This document shows positions 13,801 to 23,393 of a stretch of DNA of 64,000 nucleotides, in pieces. The stretch spans positions 3,307,017 to 3,371,016 of the forward strand of contig JAFMSR010000001.1 in the NCBI GenBank assembly GCA_022818135.1, read 5' to 3'. The stretch's first letter is position 1. The number at the start of each line of letters is the position of its first letter. The stretch is from Saxidomus purpurata (Eukaryota; Mollusca; Bivalvia; Venerida; Veneridae). Under the pieces are notes generated by a model, which was given only the letters and a program-made list of their open reading frames with translations, made no database searches and was not told the DNA's origin. The position numbers and the translations under genes were made by a program.

Positions 13801-16246
13801 AACTCATACAATCTCAAAAAGTATTCAAATTAGCATCCTGCGCCTTGGTATGTGAATAGAAGATGAGATGAGGATTATGCATATCATTTTATTTTTTCGT
13901 CTGACAAAATTGTGGTTGCTATTGCAAACGAAATACAAACAAATGTAATTAATTACTTGTGTCTTTGTCCGGAGCACAGGTATGGAATGGAATTTATTCA
14001 AACTGCATACAAAGACAGAGGGCATTAAGAGAACGTGTATTGGACAAGAACTATTACTCTGTCTTGTTTACTTATTAATTATATCCCTTTTCTCTCCGGA
14101 GTGTAAATGCAAAAGCACAGATTGAAGGGAATTACTTAGATACAGGTAAAGGACATTAAGTGGATTTGTGATATCAAAGATTACAATTACTTGAAAAGTT
14201 ACTTAAAGATTCCTTTCGAGTGTCTACTCATTACGCAAACTGACTTCTGTGAACAGATACTTTCCTGAAATCTTTAAACCGGTAGCAGACTAATGTATTG
14301 CTTGCATTACTTGAGTTACTTGTTATCACTGTTATTTGTTCCTTTTATTGCACCAGCAGACATGTTATAATCCTTTCAAGGTTTCAAAACTTTAATGAAG
14401 CAAATCTTTGAATGCATCATATGTCAATTACACTTTAAAATAAAATGATTTCACTTGACATTTCAAAAGTCAAGACAGCATAAGAAATGCAGTCTGAAAT
14501 AACTTTCATCTTTAATTATCAAGTCAACTTTTCATTTAGTTAAAGACAGAGTGATTCAGAGTGCTAAAGGTATTTTTAGACCATGTACACTGTACGTTTT
14601 CATTTCATCCCAACTGTGAATGGTTTGGGGAAATGCATATGTTTGGCGGAAGAAGTGCCCTTTCCCCCAGTTTTATAGTATAATGTTTTAGTACAGGAGA
14701 GAAGAAGAAATTAAGGCCACGTGTTTATTCTTCGTTTTGATCAAAACGTGAAAACTGATTCAATTATGGCTTCCTTTGGGTGTCGTTCTTACATGGTGTA
14801 CGATTCTAAAGAATCTGTATCCGGCAAATTCTTCAAAAACTACCATCGCTTAGCTCCAAAAACTGAGCTAAAGTCACAGGATTTTTAATAATTACACAAG
14901 AAAATAAAACGACAATGTTATATTATTATTCAACTGTGATTCTTACCGTTTCTATGGTCACTAAAAGGTATTAATTTGAACTAATTATTTATGATTGATG
15001 TAGTTATTTATAAAAGCGCTGTCATGTTATTTATCATATTGCTAGGAGGCATTAACAGAACAGCTCAGCCGGTAGTTTGTAACAACAGTATTTCAAGTCT
15101 CAAAAGGGAAAAAACGGGCAGGTGGTCGAATAAATTAATATCAGTCAGTGACATGGTCGCGATAATGCGTGTTTCTACTACTGAAGCCTAAATAGTATGT
15201 TTATTTGTGGCCTCTTGAACTAATGGTATTCGAAAATAACGACTTTTCTGAAACTGCTAATTCGAAATACCTAGCTCCGAAATATCTGAGCCATAATAAA
15301 TTTTAATTAAACCTATTGATTATTTTTTGCTGCGATGCCTATTTAAGTCTAGTCACATTATTTATTCGGCTGTTTTTATGTTGCTTTCTATACATAGTCT
15401 AATAGATTTAACAACGAAACAAAAACACGGTTGAGAATTGATGTAATAAATAAATAAGATTTTCGGGAATGCTGTCGAATGAAGGGACTTGATTAAGCTA
15501 TGAAGGTTTCAGTGCTGAAGGAAGGAAAAGGGCGAACATGCTGTTCAATCTATACTAATTTTTTTAATTTAGAAAAGGAATTTTCCTGTTGAACTCTGTT
15601 TTTTTTTTTAATGATTCATCGCTTTTTATGCATGAAACAGTATCAACATTAAAAACAGGGTACTTCACGTTTGAAAAAGCAAAGTGTTTAGTACAATCTT
15701 TCTTGATTTTATTACTATCTATGGGAAGATCAATTTTGAGAGAATAAAAATCATATCCTGCAACTTTCTTCAAAAACACCTTAATTTACACAACAATTTA
15801 TCATACACTTGTGATGCTGTGTAGACCTGAACACAAGTTTACCATGAATTAAAAAATGCATTCAAACAAATGAAAAAGTAAAAAAAAGTACCAAGAAGAA
15901 TATGTTTTAAAACTTTTTAAAGATAGATCTACTTAAATTGCTTATAGTCAATTACTATAATATGAGAAATATCCGAAACATAATTAATTGTCTCTTCTTT
16001 AAGTTAATGTAAAATAATTTACTTTTAGCAAATGTCAGCAAAGCAGACTCAACTATAAAGTGTAGATGTAAACCCGTCCTTAACCGTCTAATAAATCCTT
16101 ATACTAACAAAAGAGATCACAGTGCTACGTATTGCTGCCACAATAGGTAAAATGCTACTTACCTTTGCACTATTATACAGATAGAAACTATTCTGAAATA
16201 CCAAGACTATTCCAGGAATCAAGGAGAGAATGACGATCCTCCACAT
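2827..16246 (-). CDS. NIT-domain membrane guanylate/adenylate cyclase, 3' exons missing (gene span)
   Basis: Coding exons on the minus strand are 16246-16163, 11743-11275, 4661-4378 and 3244-2827. Phases 0, 1, 0, 1 join without a stop into about 418 residues. In order, the protein has a hydrophobic N-terminal signal-anchor helix (first 28 residues), an NIT-type all-helical sensor domain (about residues 30-280, starting RERNLMKES with two NXT sequons near its end), a second membrane helix (VLAVTVTVAALVSFIIY), a coiled-coil signalling helix (LEKEQRRTETLLSQLVP), and the start of a class III cyclase domain with the first metal-binding Asp in VMFADISNF. NIT domains sense nitrate or nitrite in bacterial regulators; the ligand in animals is unknown to me. 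The product should be a plasma-membrane receptor making cyclic nucleotide inside the cell. The second metal-site Asp and the rest of the catalytic domain would be in exons left of the window. The purine-selecting Glu position reads Gly (see findings). Confidence 0.82.
3245..4377 (-). other. Cyclase intron between exons 3 and 4
   Basis: AT-rich sequence; I see no repeats or conserved elements in it. Confidence 0.6.
4378..4661 (-). CDS. Cyclase exon 3: C-terminal NIT helices
   Basis: A 284-nt exon; the split codon G|GC continues exon 2 as FFTHG-GLDIESLLWYKANYD. It encodes MKMFESYSGEASKIRTAHVN and a final helix with sequons NTT and NMT, which fits an extracellular location. The donor after ITT is GTATTT, a weaker site. 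It leaves in phase 0 into exon 4. Confidence 0.8.
5043..6416. mobile_element. Compound foldback element: three copies of a ~422-bp unit (two direct, one inverted)
   Basis: Unit 1 starts near 5121, unit 2 near 5543 (period 422), and unit 3 (5925-6346) is the reverse complement of unit 2. Units 2 and 3 form a near-perfect hairpin about 400 bp per arm. Each unit also holds a ~110-bp imperfect palindrome whose apex is 'actcgtggctgcgccactcg'. A flanking 'ttattttatgttttccagtg' block occurs at 5083 and, inverted, near 6370. No ORF is present. Each unit carries several TGACGT sites and a TTTCCCGCG motif. Confidence 0.8.
6796..7190 (-). repeat. 21-bp satellite array (gcgtaataacgcgaaataaag)
   Basis: Degenerate tandem units of 21-22 bp with the core GCGTAATAACGC, itself a short hairpin (GCGT/ACGC). 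Reverse translation gives repeating 'ITPLF' peptides, so ORFs here are repeat artefacts. The same unit is in the opposite orientation at 7860-7935 and 8565-8900. Confidence 0.8.
7380..7808 (+). mobile_element. Possible 5'-truncated retroelement 3' end with (ATT)n tail
   Basis: The sequence ends 'ccttctgtaaataaagaatt' followed by about 12 ATT units (7772-7808). This looks like the 3' tail of a non-LTR element. No coding remnant is visible, so the assignment rests on the tail only. Confidence 0.35.
7772..7808. repeat. (ATT)n microsatellite
   Basis: About 12 uninterrupted ATT units. Confidence 0.95.
7860..7935 (+). repeat. Short block of the 21-bp satellite, forward orientation
   Basis: Three to four units of the 'cgttattacgccttta' type, complementary in orientation to the array at 6796-7190. 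Confidence 0.65.
7941..7985. repeat. 45-bp imperfect palindrome, G+C rich
   Basis: The arms 'ggcattcgtatcggcctgag' and 'ctcgggccaatacgagtgcc' pair around a short centre with few mismatches. It abuts copies of the 'attggccctgtc' terminus used by neighbouring elements. Confidence 0.7.
7985..8445. mobile_element. Non-autonomous TIR element with promoter-like core
   Basis: Short inverted ends of the type 'agggccaatatca' (near 7993) and 'tgatattggcccc' (near 8428) bound an AT-rich body. The body contains a GATGGCGGCCATTTT motif, two CCAAT boxes and a perfect palindrome at 8405-8422. It has no convincing ORF. Confidence 0.45.
8405..8422. promoter_or_regulatory. Perfect 18-bp palindrome with divergent CCAAT boxes
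   Basis: TATTGGACCGGTCCAATA is perfectly self-complementary. It lies about 25 bp from another CCAAT (gccaatcatt) and about 100 bp from an AAGATGGCGGCC YY1-like motif. Confidence 0.45.
8449..8990. mobile_element. MITE with ~95-bp TIRs enclosing 21-bp satellite
   Basis: The left end 'attggccctgtctttcaatt' and its near-exact inverted copy at about 8965-8990 continue inward for about 95 bp, through 'gctcttcctac' and 'gagccaataaacaatagtta'. Between the TIRs lie about 15 units of the 21-bp satellite (8565-8900). Confidence 0.75.
8565..8900 (+). repeat. 21-bp satellite array inside TIR element
   Basis: Tandem 'gcgttattacgcctttattt' units, inverted relative to 6796-7190. They are contained entirely within the TIRs of the element at 8449-8990. 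Confidence 0.8.
9429..9462. repeat. 34-bp palindrome with GCGTAGC apex
   Basis: The arms 'ttaaatcac' and 'gtgatttaa' flank gagtGCGTAGCacgg (apex 9443-9449). It lies within a 495-bp open frame (9177-9671) that starts at GTG, has no recognisable protein similarity and is probably repeat-derived. Confidence 0.7.
11275..11743 (-). CDS. Cyclase exon 2: main part of NIT domain
   Basis: A 469-nt exon with an acceptor ending TTTTAAG and a GTAAGT donor, entering in phase 0 and leaving in phase 1. The translation LLRERNLMKESVHFSLNVGD then VVHTLQNERDIMSLYVS has the amphipathic helix and the 'LQ.ERD' signature typical of NIT domains. It goes on to helices containing FRNRTEELTYKEVTKQFADD and the motif ANGKECIGVELSLGAYFF. 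The long helical repeats and lack of cysteines fit the NIT four-helix-bundle fold. Confidence 0.82.
11830..12320. repeat. 148-bp tandem repeat, about three diverged units
   Basis: 'gtgcactatctccccattgc' recurs starting at 11977, 12125 and 12273, exactly 148 bp apart, each with a following 'aatttcatgaacc..tc' box. Confidence 0.75.
12660..12725 (-). repeat. Possible LINE 3' tail, (TATTC)n on minus strand
   Basis: 'agaatagaatagaataaaat' followed by 'acttcattaatccaaatttc' resembles the pentanucleotide tail of a non-LTR element on the minus strand. No coding remnant was seen. Confidence 0.35.
12793..12970 (+). mobile_element. tRNA-derived SINE (RUDI/V-SINE-like)
   Basis: The tRNA-like head has an A box (TGGTGTAGAGG, near 12802) and a B box (GGTCCGAGCCC, near 12846). 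The body has 'ccagtactggtttttccagg' then aagcggattcaagagt, and the tail has 'acaatcgagctaaaataaat'. This head-plus-core architecture fits molluscan SINEs of the RUDI/V-SINE kind; the family name is from memory. Confidence 0.75.
13600..13960. repeat. ~142-bp tandem dispersed repeat with GTTGCTATAGCAAC motif
   Basis: 'ttttttcgtctgacaaaatt' near 13894 matches 'gtttttcgtcagaccaaaat' near 13749. Each copy is followed by a gttgctat(a/t)gcaa palindrome. Two diverged units. Confidence 0.6.
16163..16246 (-). CDS. Cyclase exon 1b: signal anchor, start codon
   Basis: The exon encodes 28 residues beginning MWRIVILSLIPGIVLVFQNS and ends in phase 0 at a consensus GTAAGT donor (complement of 16157-16162). 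The Met before Trp is the only possible ATG, because the same frame has a TAG stop 33 nt upstream. The hydrophobic run fits a signal peptide or signal anchor. It joins exon 2 in frame (SAK then LLRERN). A diverged duplicate lies at 21712-21819. Confidence 0.75.
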
Positions 16247-16263
16247 GTTTGCGCTCTTCACGC

Positions 16264-16277
16264 GAGTCACGTGACTC
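16264..16277. promoter_or_regulatory. Perfect 14-bp palindrome with E-box (CLEAR-like GTCACGTGAC)
   Basis: GAGTCACGTGACTC is a perfect palindrome starting 18 bases upstream of the exon 1b start codon. It contains CACGTG and the extended GTCACGTGAC form bound by bHLH-ZIP factors of the MITF/TFEB type. The duplicate first exon lacks it. Function is inferred from the motif only. Confidence 0.35.
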
Positions 16278-18397
16278 TATCAGATATACCACTAAATCCT
16301 ACCAGCACTTCTTATGTGGAAACTGTATTCGTTTATATGAATGCTGTATACACTACTTTGCCAATTCATATAGATGTTTATGTACGAATGTTAAAGATTC
16401 ATGAATTCATAAATTCAGGTATAAAGTAAAACACAGTCGTTCAAAGTGATAAAACACATGTGACACGGTTTATTCCCATTTCATTTCGATGAAAATGCTG
16501 TGCAAATACATTTATATTTCTTTCAATTTCTCTAATACAGAAGAAGGTGTTATGTAGAAATTACATTTTCAATTCAGTCCTTCAAATTTATAAAGTAGTT
16601 GATATATTTAGTATAACGTTCAAAATTGTTGACATTTTTACAGTGAGCATCACAGAAAATATCTAGAAATCCAATATAGTGCATAATCTATAACTAATAT
16701 TTGAAGCATCTCTGATAGCAATAAAGAGGACGTCAACTCTTTAAGTCTAGGTAGTCAACATGACTTAAGTGCTAACTGCGCTAAAATAAGGAATCCGCTT
16801 AAAGACTATGTTAATAATTGGCATTTACTCTAAGCATCTGTTGAACTCAGATTTAAGCATGCTAGTAATACTTTCAGTTCTTAATTAGATAACTTTACTA
16901 TTGACTTTCATAAGACATTTCGGGGAGAAAAAAGTTTCGAATATTTGAATATCTACAAGACTTGTATCAATTTGAGATTTGTTAGCATGGAAACCAAATC
17001 TCATGAATGTAGAATGTTTTATGAAATGCTTTTTAAAACGGGCCAAATCATGACTATTTCAAAACAGCACACATTTCCCAATAACTGAATTTCAAAAAAT
17101 CTTTTCCTGTGAAAACAGATTCAAGAATTAAGAATTATTTGATGCTACATGTATGAAGCAAAGCATGACTTAAATCCAAACCAGCACATATGACTTTCAA
17201 ATAAATGAGCAAAGATCTAAAATAAAAGTTTACAAAAGTTTTTTTTATAGGGAAAGTATTTATTCAGTATGTAATTAATAGGGATGTCAACAAATACCCA
17301 AATCGGTATCCGTATATTCGGTCGTTGTATGTACCTTACAATAAAACTGATTTGTTTTTCTCAATGTGTCGCATAATTTCGCGATAATAGATTACTAATA
17401 GAAATTTATAACTGCGGACTAATTTTCTATCTAGGGTACCTACGCATATGCACAGGGTTACAAAAAATAGATAATTTATTTTTTTTTAATTGATAAAACT
17501 AGATATTCTTTTAATGATATAATGGATATTGCAATAAATCTGAAGCGCGCTATAAAGACAACATTTCTTCCCAATGAAGCGAAATGTTAACTCAGTTCGG
17601 AAGTAAAAAGAACCATTAGTTCTATCAGCAAAGTCAGTGCAGTTAGGGACTTCTAATTCCATATGGTTCAGAAAAATACAACATTACGATTATTCATAAT
17701 TATTTATATTTCAGAACCTGAATGTATGTCCCCGAAGCCTGGTAAATCACTTCAGTTTGAGACACCTGAAGGTAACCAGACACTTAAAGGGACATACCCT
17801 GATGTCAAACTAAATAACCTCCAAAACATAAATAACAGAATCTTTGGAAGTAATATAACGTAACCGAAAAGTTTCAGCTATGCATTCACAGTCATTATCG
17901 ATAATATCAGCAGTTTAAAATATACTGCAGTACCGTAAACCATTCAATAATTTATGTAGAGTTGTTGTTGTACAATTAATGGGTGGATGCGATTTATTAC
18001 AGAAAGCCTCTATATTAATTAATTGTGGTAAAATGAGGAATTTTTTGCCATAGGTTCTTATTTGAAATTGTATTTATTTATCATTTTACGTTCATTGAAC
18101 ACATAATCTTTGTTTCGAGAATATAATCTGCTAGATGTAGGGAGTGCCTCTTTAAAGGTAAACAGACACCTAAAGGTAAACAGACACTTAGAGAGCCTTA
18201 GAAGTCCTATGATTGGGTTGACTGGCTCCATATATAACAGTGAGAAACACAAACAAAATGGCTCAAGGAAGAGATGAAAAAACACAGTCTGATAGTGACC
18301 ATGAGTATGATAATGATGACCTAATGAGTTCAGGTAAAAACAATTGACAGATTTCTGTATAGTGTCATGAGATTGCTTTTCAGCTTGACTCTCCAGT
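16278..18397. other. Region upstream of exon 1b
   Basis: AT-rich, without a supported gene. It holds the conserved upstream block (16635-16690) and, near 17770 and 18155-18190, short 'ggtaaacagacac' repeats. Confidence 0.5.
16635..16690 (-). promoter_or_regulatory. Block conserved upstream of both first-exon copies (copy b)
   Basis: On the plus strand, 'atatctagaaatccaatata' followed by gtgca matches 'atatctaagaatccaataca' followed by gtgca near 22344-22370. In each copy the block lies about 0.4-0.55 kb upstream of the cyclase first exon. It may be a promoter element or a 5'-UTR exon kept after duplication. Confidence 0.35.
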
Positions 18398-20050
18398 ACA
18401 CTTACAGCCACTATTACACTGCAGTAACCCTCAGGCTTTCAGCCACCATTATACTGCAGTCAGCCTCCGGCTTATAGTCGCCGTTACACTGGAGTAACCA
18501 TCCGGCTTACAGCCGCCATTAAACTGCAGTTACCTTCCGGCTTACAGCCACCATTACACTGCAGTTTCCCTCCGGCTTACAGCCACCATTACACTGCAGT
18601 AACCCTCCGGCTTACAGCCACCATTATATTGCAGTTACCCTCCGGCTAACAGCCACCATTACACTGCAGTTACCCTCCGGCTTACAGTTGCCATTAAACT
18701 GCAGTTACCTTTCGACTTAAGCCATCATAAGACTGCGGTAACCTTCCGGCTTACAGCCACCATTATATTGCAGTTAGCCTCCGGCTTATAGGCGCCGAAA
18801 CACTGAAGTTAACCCTCCGGCTTACAGCCGCCATTACACTGCAGTTACCCTTCGGCTAACAGCCACAATTACACTGCAGTTACCCTCCGGCTAAAAGCCA
18901 CCATTACACTGCAGTTACCCTCCGGCTTACAGTTGCCATTAAACTGCAGTTACCTTCCGACTTACAGCCACCATAAGACTGCAGTAACCTTCCGGCTTAC
19001 AGCCACCATTATATTGCAGTTAGCCTCCGGCTTATAGGCGCCGAAACACTGAAGTTAACCCTCCGGCTTACAGCCGCCATTACACTGCAGTTACCCTTCG
19101 GCTAACAGCCACAATTACACTGCAGTTACCCTCCGGCTAAAAGCCACCATTACACTGCAGTTACCCTCCGGCTTACAGTTGCCATTAAACTGCAGTTACC
19201 TTCCGACTTACAGCCACCATAAGACTGCAGTAACCTTCCGGCTTACAGCCACCATTATATTGCAGTTAGCCTCCGGCTTATAGGCGCCGAAACACTGAAG
19301 TTAACCCTCCGGCTTACAGCCGCCATTACACTGCAGTTACCCTTCGGCTAACAGCCACCATTACACTGCAGTAACCCTCCGGCTTACAGCCACCATAACA
19401 CTGCAGTATCCCTCCGGCTTACAGCCACCATTAAACTGCAGTTTTCCTCCGGCTTACAGCCACTATTACAATGGATTAGCCCTCCGGCTTACAGCCACCA
19501 TTACACTGCAGTTACCCTCCGGCTTACAGTCACTATTACACTGCAGTAACCCTCCGGCTTACAGCCACCATTATATTGCAGTTACCCTCCGGCTTAAAGT
19601 CGCCGTTACACTGGAGTAACCCTCCAGCTTACAGTCGCAATTACACTGCAGTTACTCTCCGGCTTACAGCCACCATTACACTGCAGTAACCCTCCGGCTT
19701 ACAGCCACCATTACACTGCAGTAACCCTCCGGCTTACAACCACTATTTCACTGCAGTTACCCTCCGGCTTGCAGTCACCATTACACTGCAGTTACCCTCT
19801 GGCTTACAGCCACCATTACACTGCAGTTACCCTCCGGCTTACAGTCACCATTACACTGCAGTGACCCTCCCGACTACAGTCACCATTACACTGCATTTAC
19901 CCTCCGGCTTAAAGTAACCATTACACTGCAGTAACCCATCGGCTTACAGTCACTATTACACTGCAGTTACTCTCCGGCTTACAGTCGCCATTACACTGCA
20001 GTTACCCTCCGGCTTACAGCCACCATTACACGACAGTTATCCCCCAGCTT
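18398..20050. repeat. 35-bp satellite array with 246-bp higher-order repeat
   Basis: About 47 tandem copies of a 35-bp unit, consensus 'ctgcagttaccctccggctt' plus acagccaccattaca, most with a PstI site. A seven-unit block repeats three times: 'aggcgccgaaacactgaag' occurs at about 18790, 19036 and 19282, exactly 246 bp apart. No coding potential. Confidence 0.95.
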
Positions 20051-21711
20051 GATGTATATAGTGTTGGGCGGGAAGGGATGAATAGTTCAGAAAAGCATAA
20101 TAAATATTTAGCAAGAACAGGCTGGTTAGTAATTTAAGATTTTAGAATATTGCTCTTACAGTGAGTTTGGTGGTAGAGTAGATAGTACATGGACGATTTG
20201 GCGAATAATCCACTTGTCCCCTGGCAAAAACAACAACTCTTGTTTGACAAGTCGGACGTATGAATGCCTTACTTCTGGACTAGACATAAATCCCTTGTAA
20301 ACTTTACTGTAATAGTTTGTGTCAAAACACTTTTATGAAGAATTTTTAAAATGTTATCGTAACAATATTTTATTGATCGAAAGTCAGCTGAGCACGAAAA
20401 AATGTTTTGTAAGCATAGTGCCAGGTGTTCACAAAGGATCTCTCTCAGTGTTCGAATTTTTTCTGCACAATCTCATTCTATTCCAAAGTAACTTCAGTTA
20501 ATTAATAAAAAGTATAAAAAATGTCTTGTTGATAGAATTCTGCCAATATGTACACAACGAGTGATTTACCAGGTGACTGTCTGATTGCATTAGATCAATA
20601 AATAAAACATTTGCAAATGTTAGATTTAAATTGAAAGCTACTGTTAAAGTGATATGACCGTTCAAATTTTCCAAATAAAGCATTCATCAGTGATTTATAC
20701 TCGTACATGTAGAATAATAAACATTGCAATAGTTATAACCCGAAAATAACGAACTGTATAACAGTTTCATTCACATTGCATTGAATATAGAGGAAATCTG
20801 TAAAATTCTTCTTTGACTATCCTGGTCAAAAATAAAAAAATCTACCCTTTCGGTTATGTATATCTTTATTTGTTTTTGTCAATAACAGAAATAACTTGGT
20901 AAAACTTATTTCTTATATGTTTTTAAAGCATCTACTGTGTTTTTGAGGATCATTCTTAACTATAAACCAATGTGACCATTTTGAAATGTAATATAACTTT
21001 AAGAAATTATAGTTGCTATACATAAAAAGAGTAGTGCGATGAAGAACGTCATTTTTTCTGATTTGTTTTGCAACAACTTTGCTTACTCCTACATGTCAGC
21101 TTCTTTGCGCACATGCTAAGGTTGACCTGTTGCTACCTCATTCTGTCAGCAATTTGCTCGTTTACATTATAGGGCACACAGGAAGAACGCTTTCATATAT
21201 TTTATGACTACAAGAACTTTGACGAGATTCATCAATAAAGATATTACCATAGAATTTTTTACATTGTTTATATACTTTGTTTTACATTTTACAAGGCAGT
21301 TAATAAAGCTCAAAATGCAACAAATTTAAATAATGTAAATCGTAATTTTTTCCTTGCGCCTTTTAATACCCTTGTTTTGTGTTGTGGTCAAAAATCTAGT
21401 TAATTTTAGAAAATTGACGTACACGTTGAATTTCCTATGCTGTTTTCATAAGGTAAAGTTGACTAATTTAGGTACGAGTTGACTTAGGTACGAGTTGACG
21501 GCTGCAGGTGCGGCTCTCGGGTTACTGGTTTTTGTTTTTTCGACTCAATGCCGTTTATCATTTTTTAAGATATTTCTTATTGAATTTGACCTCACCTGGT
21601 TACAGAATTTCAAGGTGCTATAAAATCATATCGATGGTGATAGCCCTTAATGTAATTATGGACTACATATTTGGATTACATACGAACACAATAAGTGAAA
21701 ATGCTGCTTAC

Positions 21712-21819
21712 GTGTACACTGGTATGCAAATGGAAACTATTCTGAATGATCAAGACTATTCCCGGAATCAACGAGAGAATAATAATCCGCCACATGTTCG
21801 TGTTTTTAATGGTTGTCAT
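21712..21819 (-). CDS. Duplicate (alternative or relic) cyclase first exon 1a
   Basis: The minus-strand sequence encodes MTTIKNTN followed by MWRIIILSLIPGIVLIIQNS, nearly identical to exon 1b at 16163-16246. The reading frame is open and ends in phase 0 at a GTAAGC donor; similarity continues a few bases into the intron (AGCATTTT). It has eight extra codons before the shared MWR. No other NIT or cyclase exon occurs between the two copies. It could therefore splice to the same exon 2 at 11743 as an alternative first exon, or be a relic of a tandem duplication. Most differences are conservative (V/I, Y/H), which argues for coding constraint. Confidence 0.6.
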
Positions 21820-22334
21820 ATTGTTGCCAAATCCGACCAACTCCTCTAACGTTGATGTTACACTAATAAACTTTTAATTACTTTGCATGTTTCTTATTTA
21901 AAACTCCTGGTCGTTCAGCTTTGATATAGCTTTACATATGGTTGTCCATGCAAAAGAGTAATGTAATTACGTGTGAAACATCAAATCAAAATGTAATGAT
22001 TGACAGTTGTTAAAATTAACAAACACAGTAGACATGGCTTATTTCAAGTTGTCTTTCGAAAAATGGCTTAAGCAAAATGTATATACTATCCTCATGAAGA
22101 CCAATATTTTAATAAATTTTCTTTTCATTGTTAATCCAGTTTTTCAGTTTAACAGTTTTGCATCTTAATGCAGAAAAACAAAATTACAGAAACACGCAAT
22201 TTAATTTTATTGCATAGCATTAATTTTCACTGACACAAAACAACCATTATACACCAAGAAAGGCTTCCTTCTACTTCGCACTCGAAATTAGTATTTAATA
22301 CGTTGGTTCAGCTGCGACATTCTTACGGCAAACC

Positions 22335-22385
22335 GCAGAGGAAATATCTAAGAATCCAATACAGTGCAAAGTGTCACGCATTCGA
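22335..22385 (-). promoter_or_regulatory. Block conserved upstream of both first-exon copies (copy a)
   Basis: This is the counterpart of the block at 16635-16690, about 0.5 kb upstream of exon 1a. It supports duplication of a first exon together with its upstream region. I see no obvious coding potential. Confidence 0.35.
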
Positions 22386-23393
22386 GTAGCGAGCAATCCT
22401 GACTGCAAATAAGTTATCGGCAGATATTTTAAGCATCGTTTGAAACAGAAATCAGAATAAATTCATTATATTAACATGTCTGTAACAGGTGCGTTTCGTC
22501 GGAAAAAATATAGGTTTACTCTTAAATTCTTCAGACATTTAAGAGAAAATAGGCACCCTGGACATATTTGGGTGTGCTAATACACGAGTCGGAACATCGT
22601 TCCGCCTTTCCCGTTTTTGCTTCATTGGTATTTTTGTTGTTTTATGTCGGGCCGTTTCTATAGCATTCTTTTCAGTGAAATGTCCTGTTCTTATGCCAAT
22701 TTTTGTTGTGTTACGTCCTATATCCATAACTTTTTATCAATGTTATGTCCAGGCCTATTACAAAATTTATAGGACAATATCAGAAATATTCTAAAAATAT
22801 TTCACATGGTTTGTCATAATGTTTTCTAGGCTTATACATGTGTCTGTACTTGGACAGTTTTTAATGTCCCATTTTTATTGTCGGTAAATATGATTAATTT
22901 TGCCTTACTTTCATTGTGTTTCAATGACAAACAAAAATTTGCTTTTTTTAAATACGGCTTAAACTAATAGTGTTTTAATTTGCATTTAGTCACAAAGAAA
23001 ATAAATTGCAATAAATACAAGCTGAAATAACCCCCAACTTTTTGACAGTTTTAAATCTACACATTACACAGTGGTGCCAGCTCATTCTAAATCTTACTTT
23101 CTTAGACGATTTTTATTCATTTCATAATACACAAATTTTCACTAACATCTCACATTTTCCAAACGAGTATTAGATAAAGCGGGACCGCTTCTGCGACCCT
23201 GCGACCCGCAATAAGCAAACACGGTTTCGCTCTGCTGGTTCTTTTAAGCTGATAGACAAGTTCTTTTACTGGTATATGCCAAACTAGTAACTTGATAGTC
23301 ATTTACTATTGATATGTTTCCAGAAACTTGGTGTCATGGAAGTGTTTCAGTAATGTAAGACTAAGTCATATAACGGAATGGTAACGACTAGTT

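Larger units (their letters stand above)
11744..16162 (-). other. Cyclase intron between exons 1b and 2
   Basis: It contains a 148-bp tandem repeat (11830-12320), a LINE-like (TATTC)n end near 12660-12720, a SINE (12793-12970) and a ~142-bp tandem repeat (13600-13960). From 14000 to 16150 I see only AT-rich sequence. Confidence 0.6.
20051..23390. other. Intergenic or 5' region around exon 1a
   Basis: Apart from exon 1a (21712-21819) and its upstream block (22335-22385) I see no gene. Region 22600-22740 has a weak internal duplication ('ccaatttttgttgtgttacg' versus 'ttggtatttttgttgtttta'). Confidence 0.5.

Noticed and set aside
17715..17771. Exon-like plus-strand segment with TTTATATTTCAG acceptor and GTAACC donor
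   Set aside because: No partner exons or recognisable protein; adjacent to short repeats.
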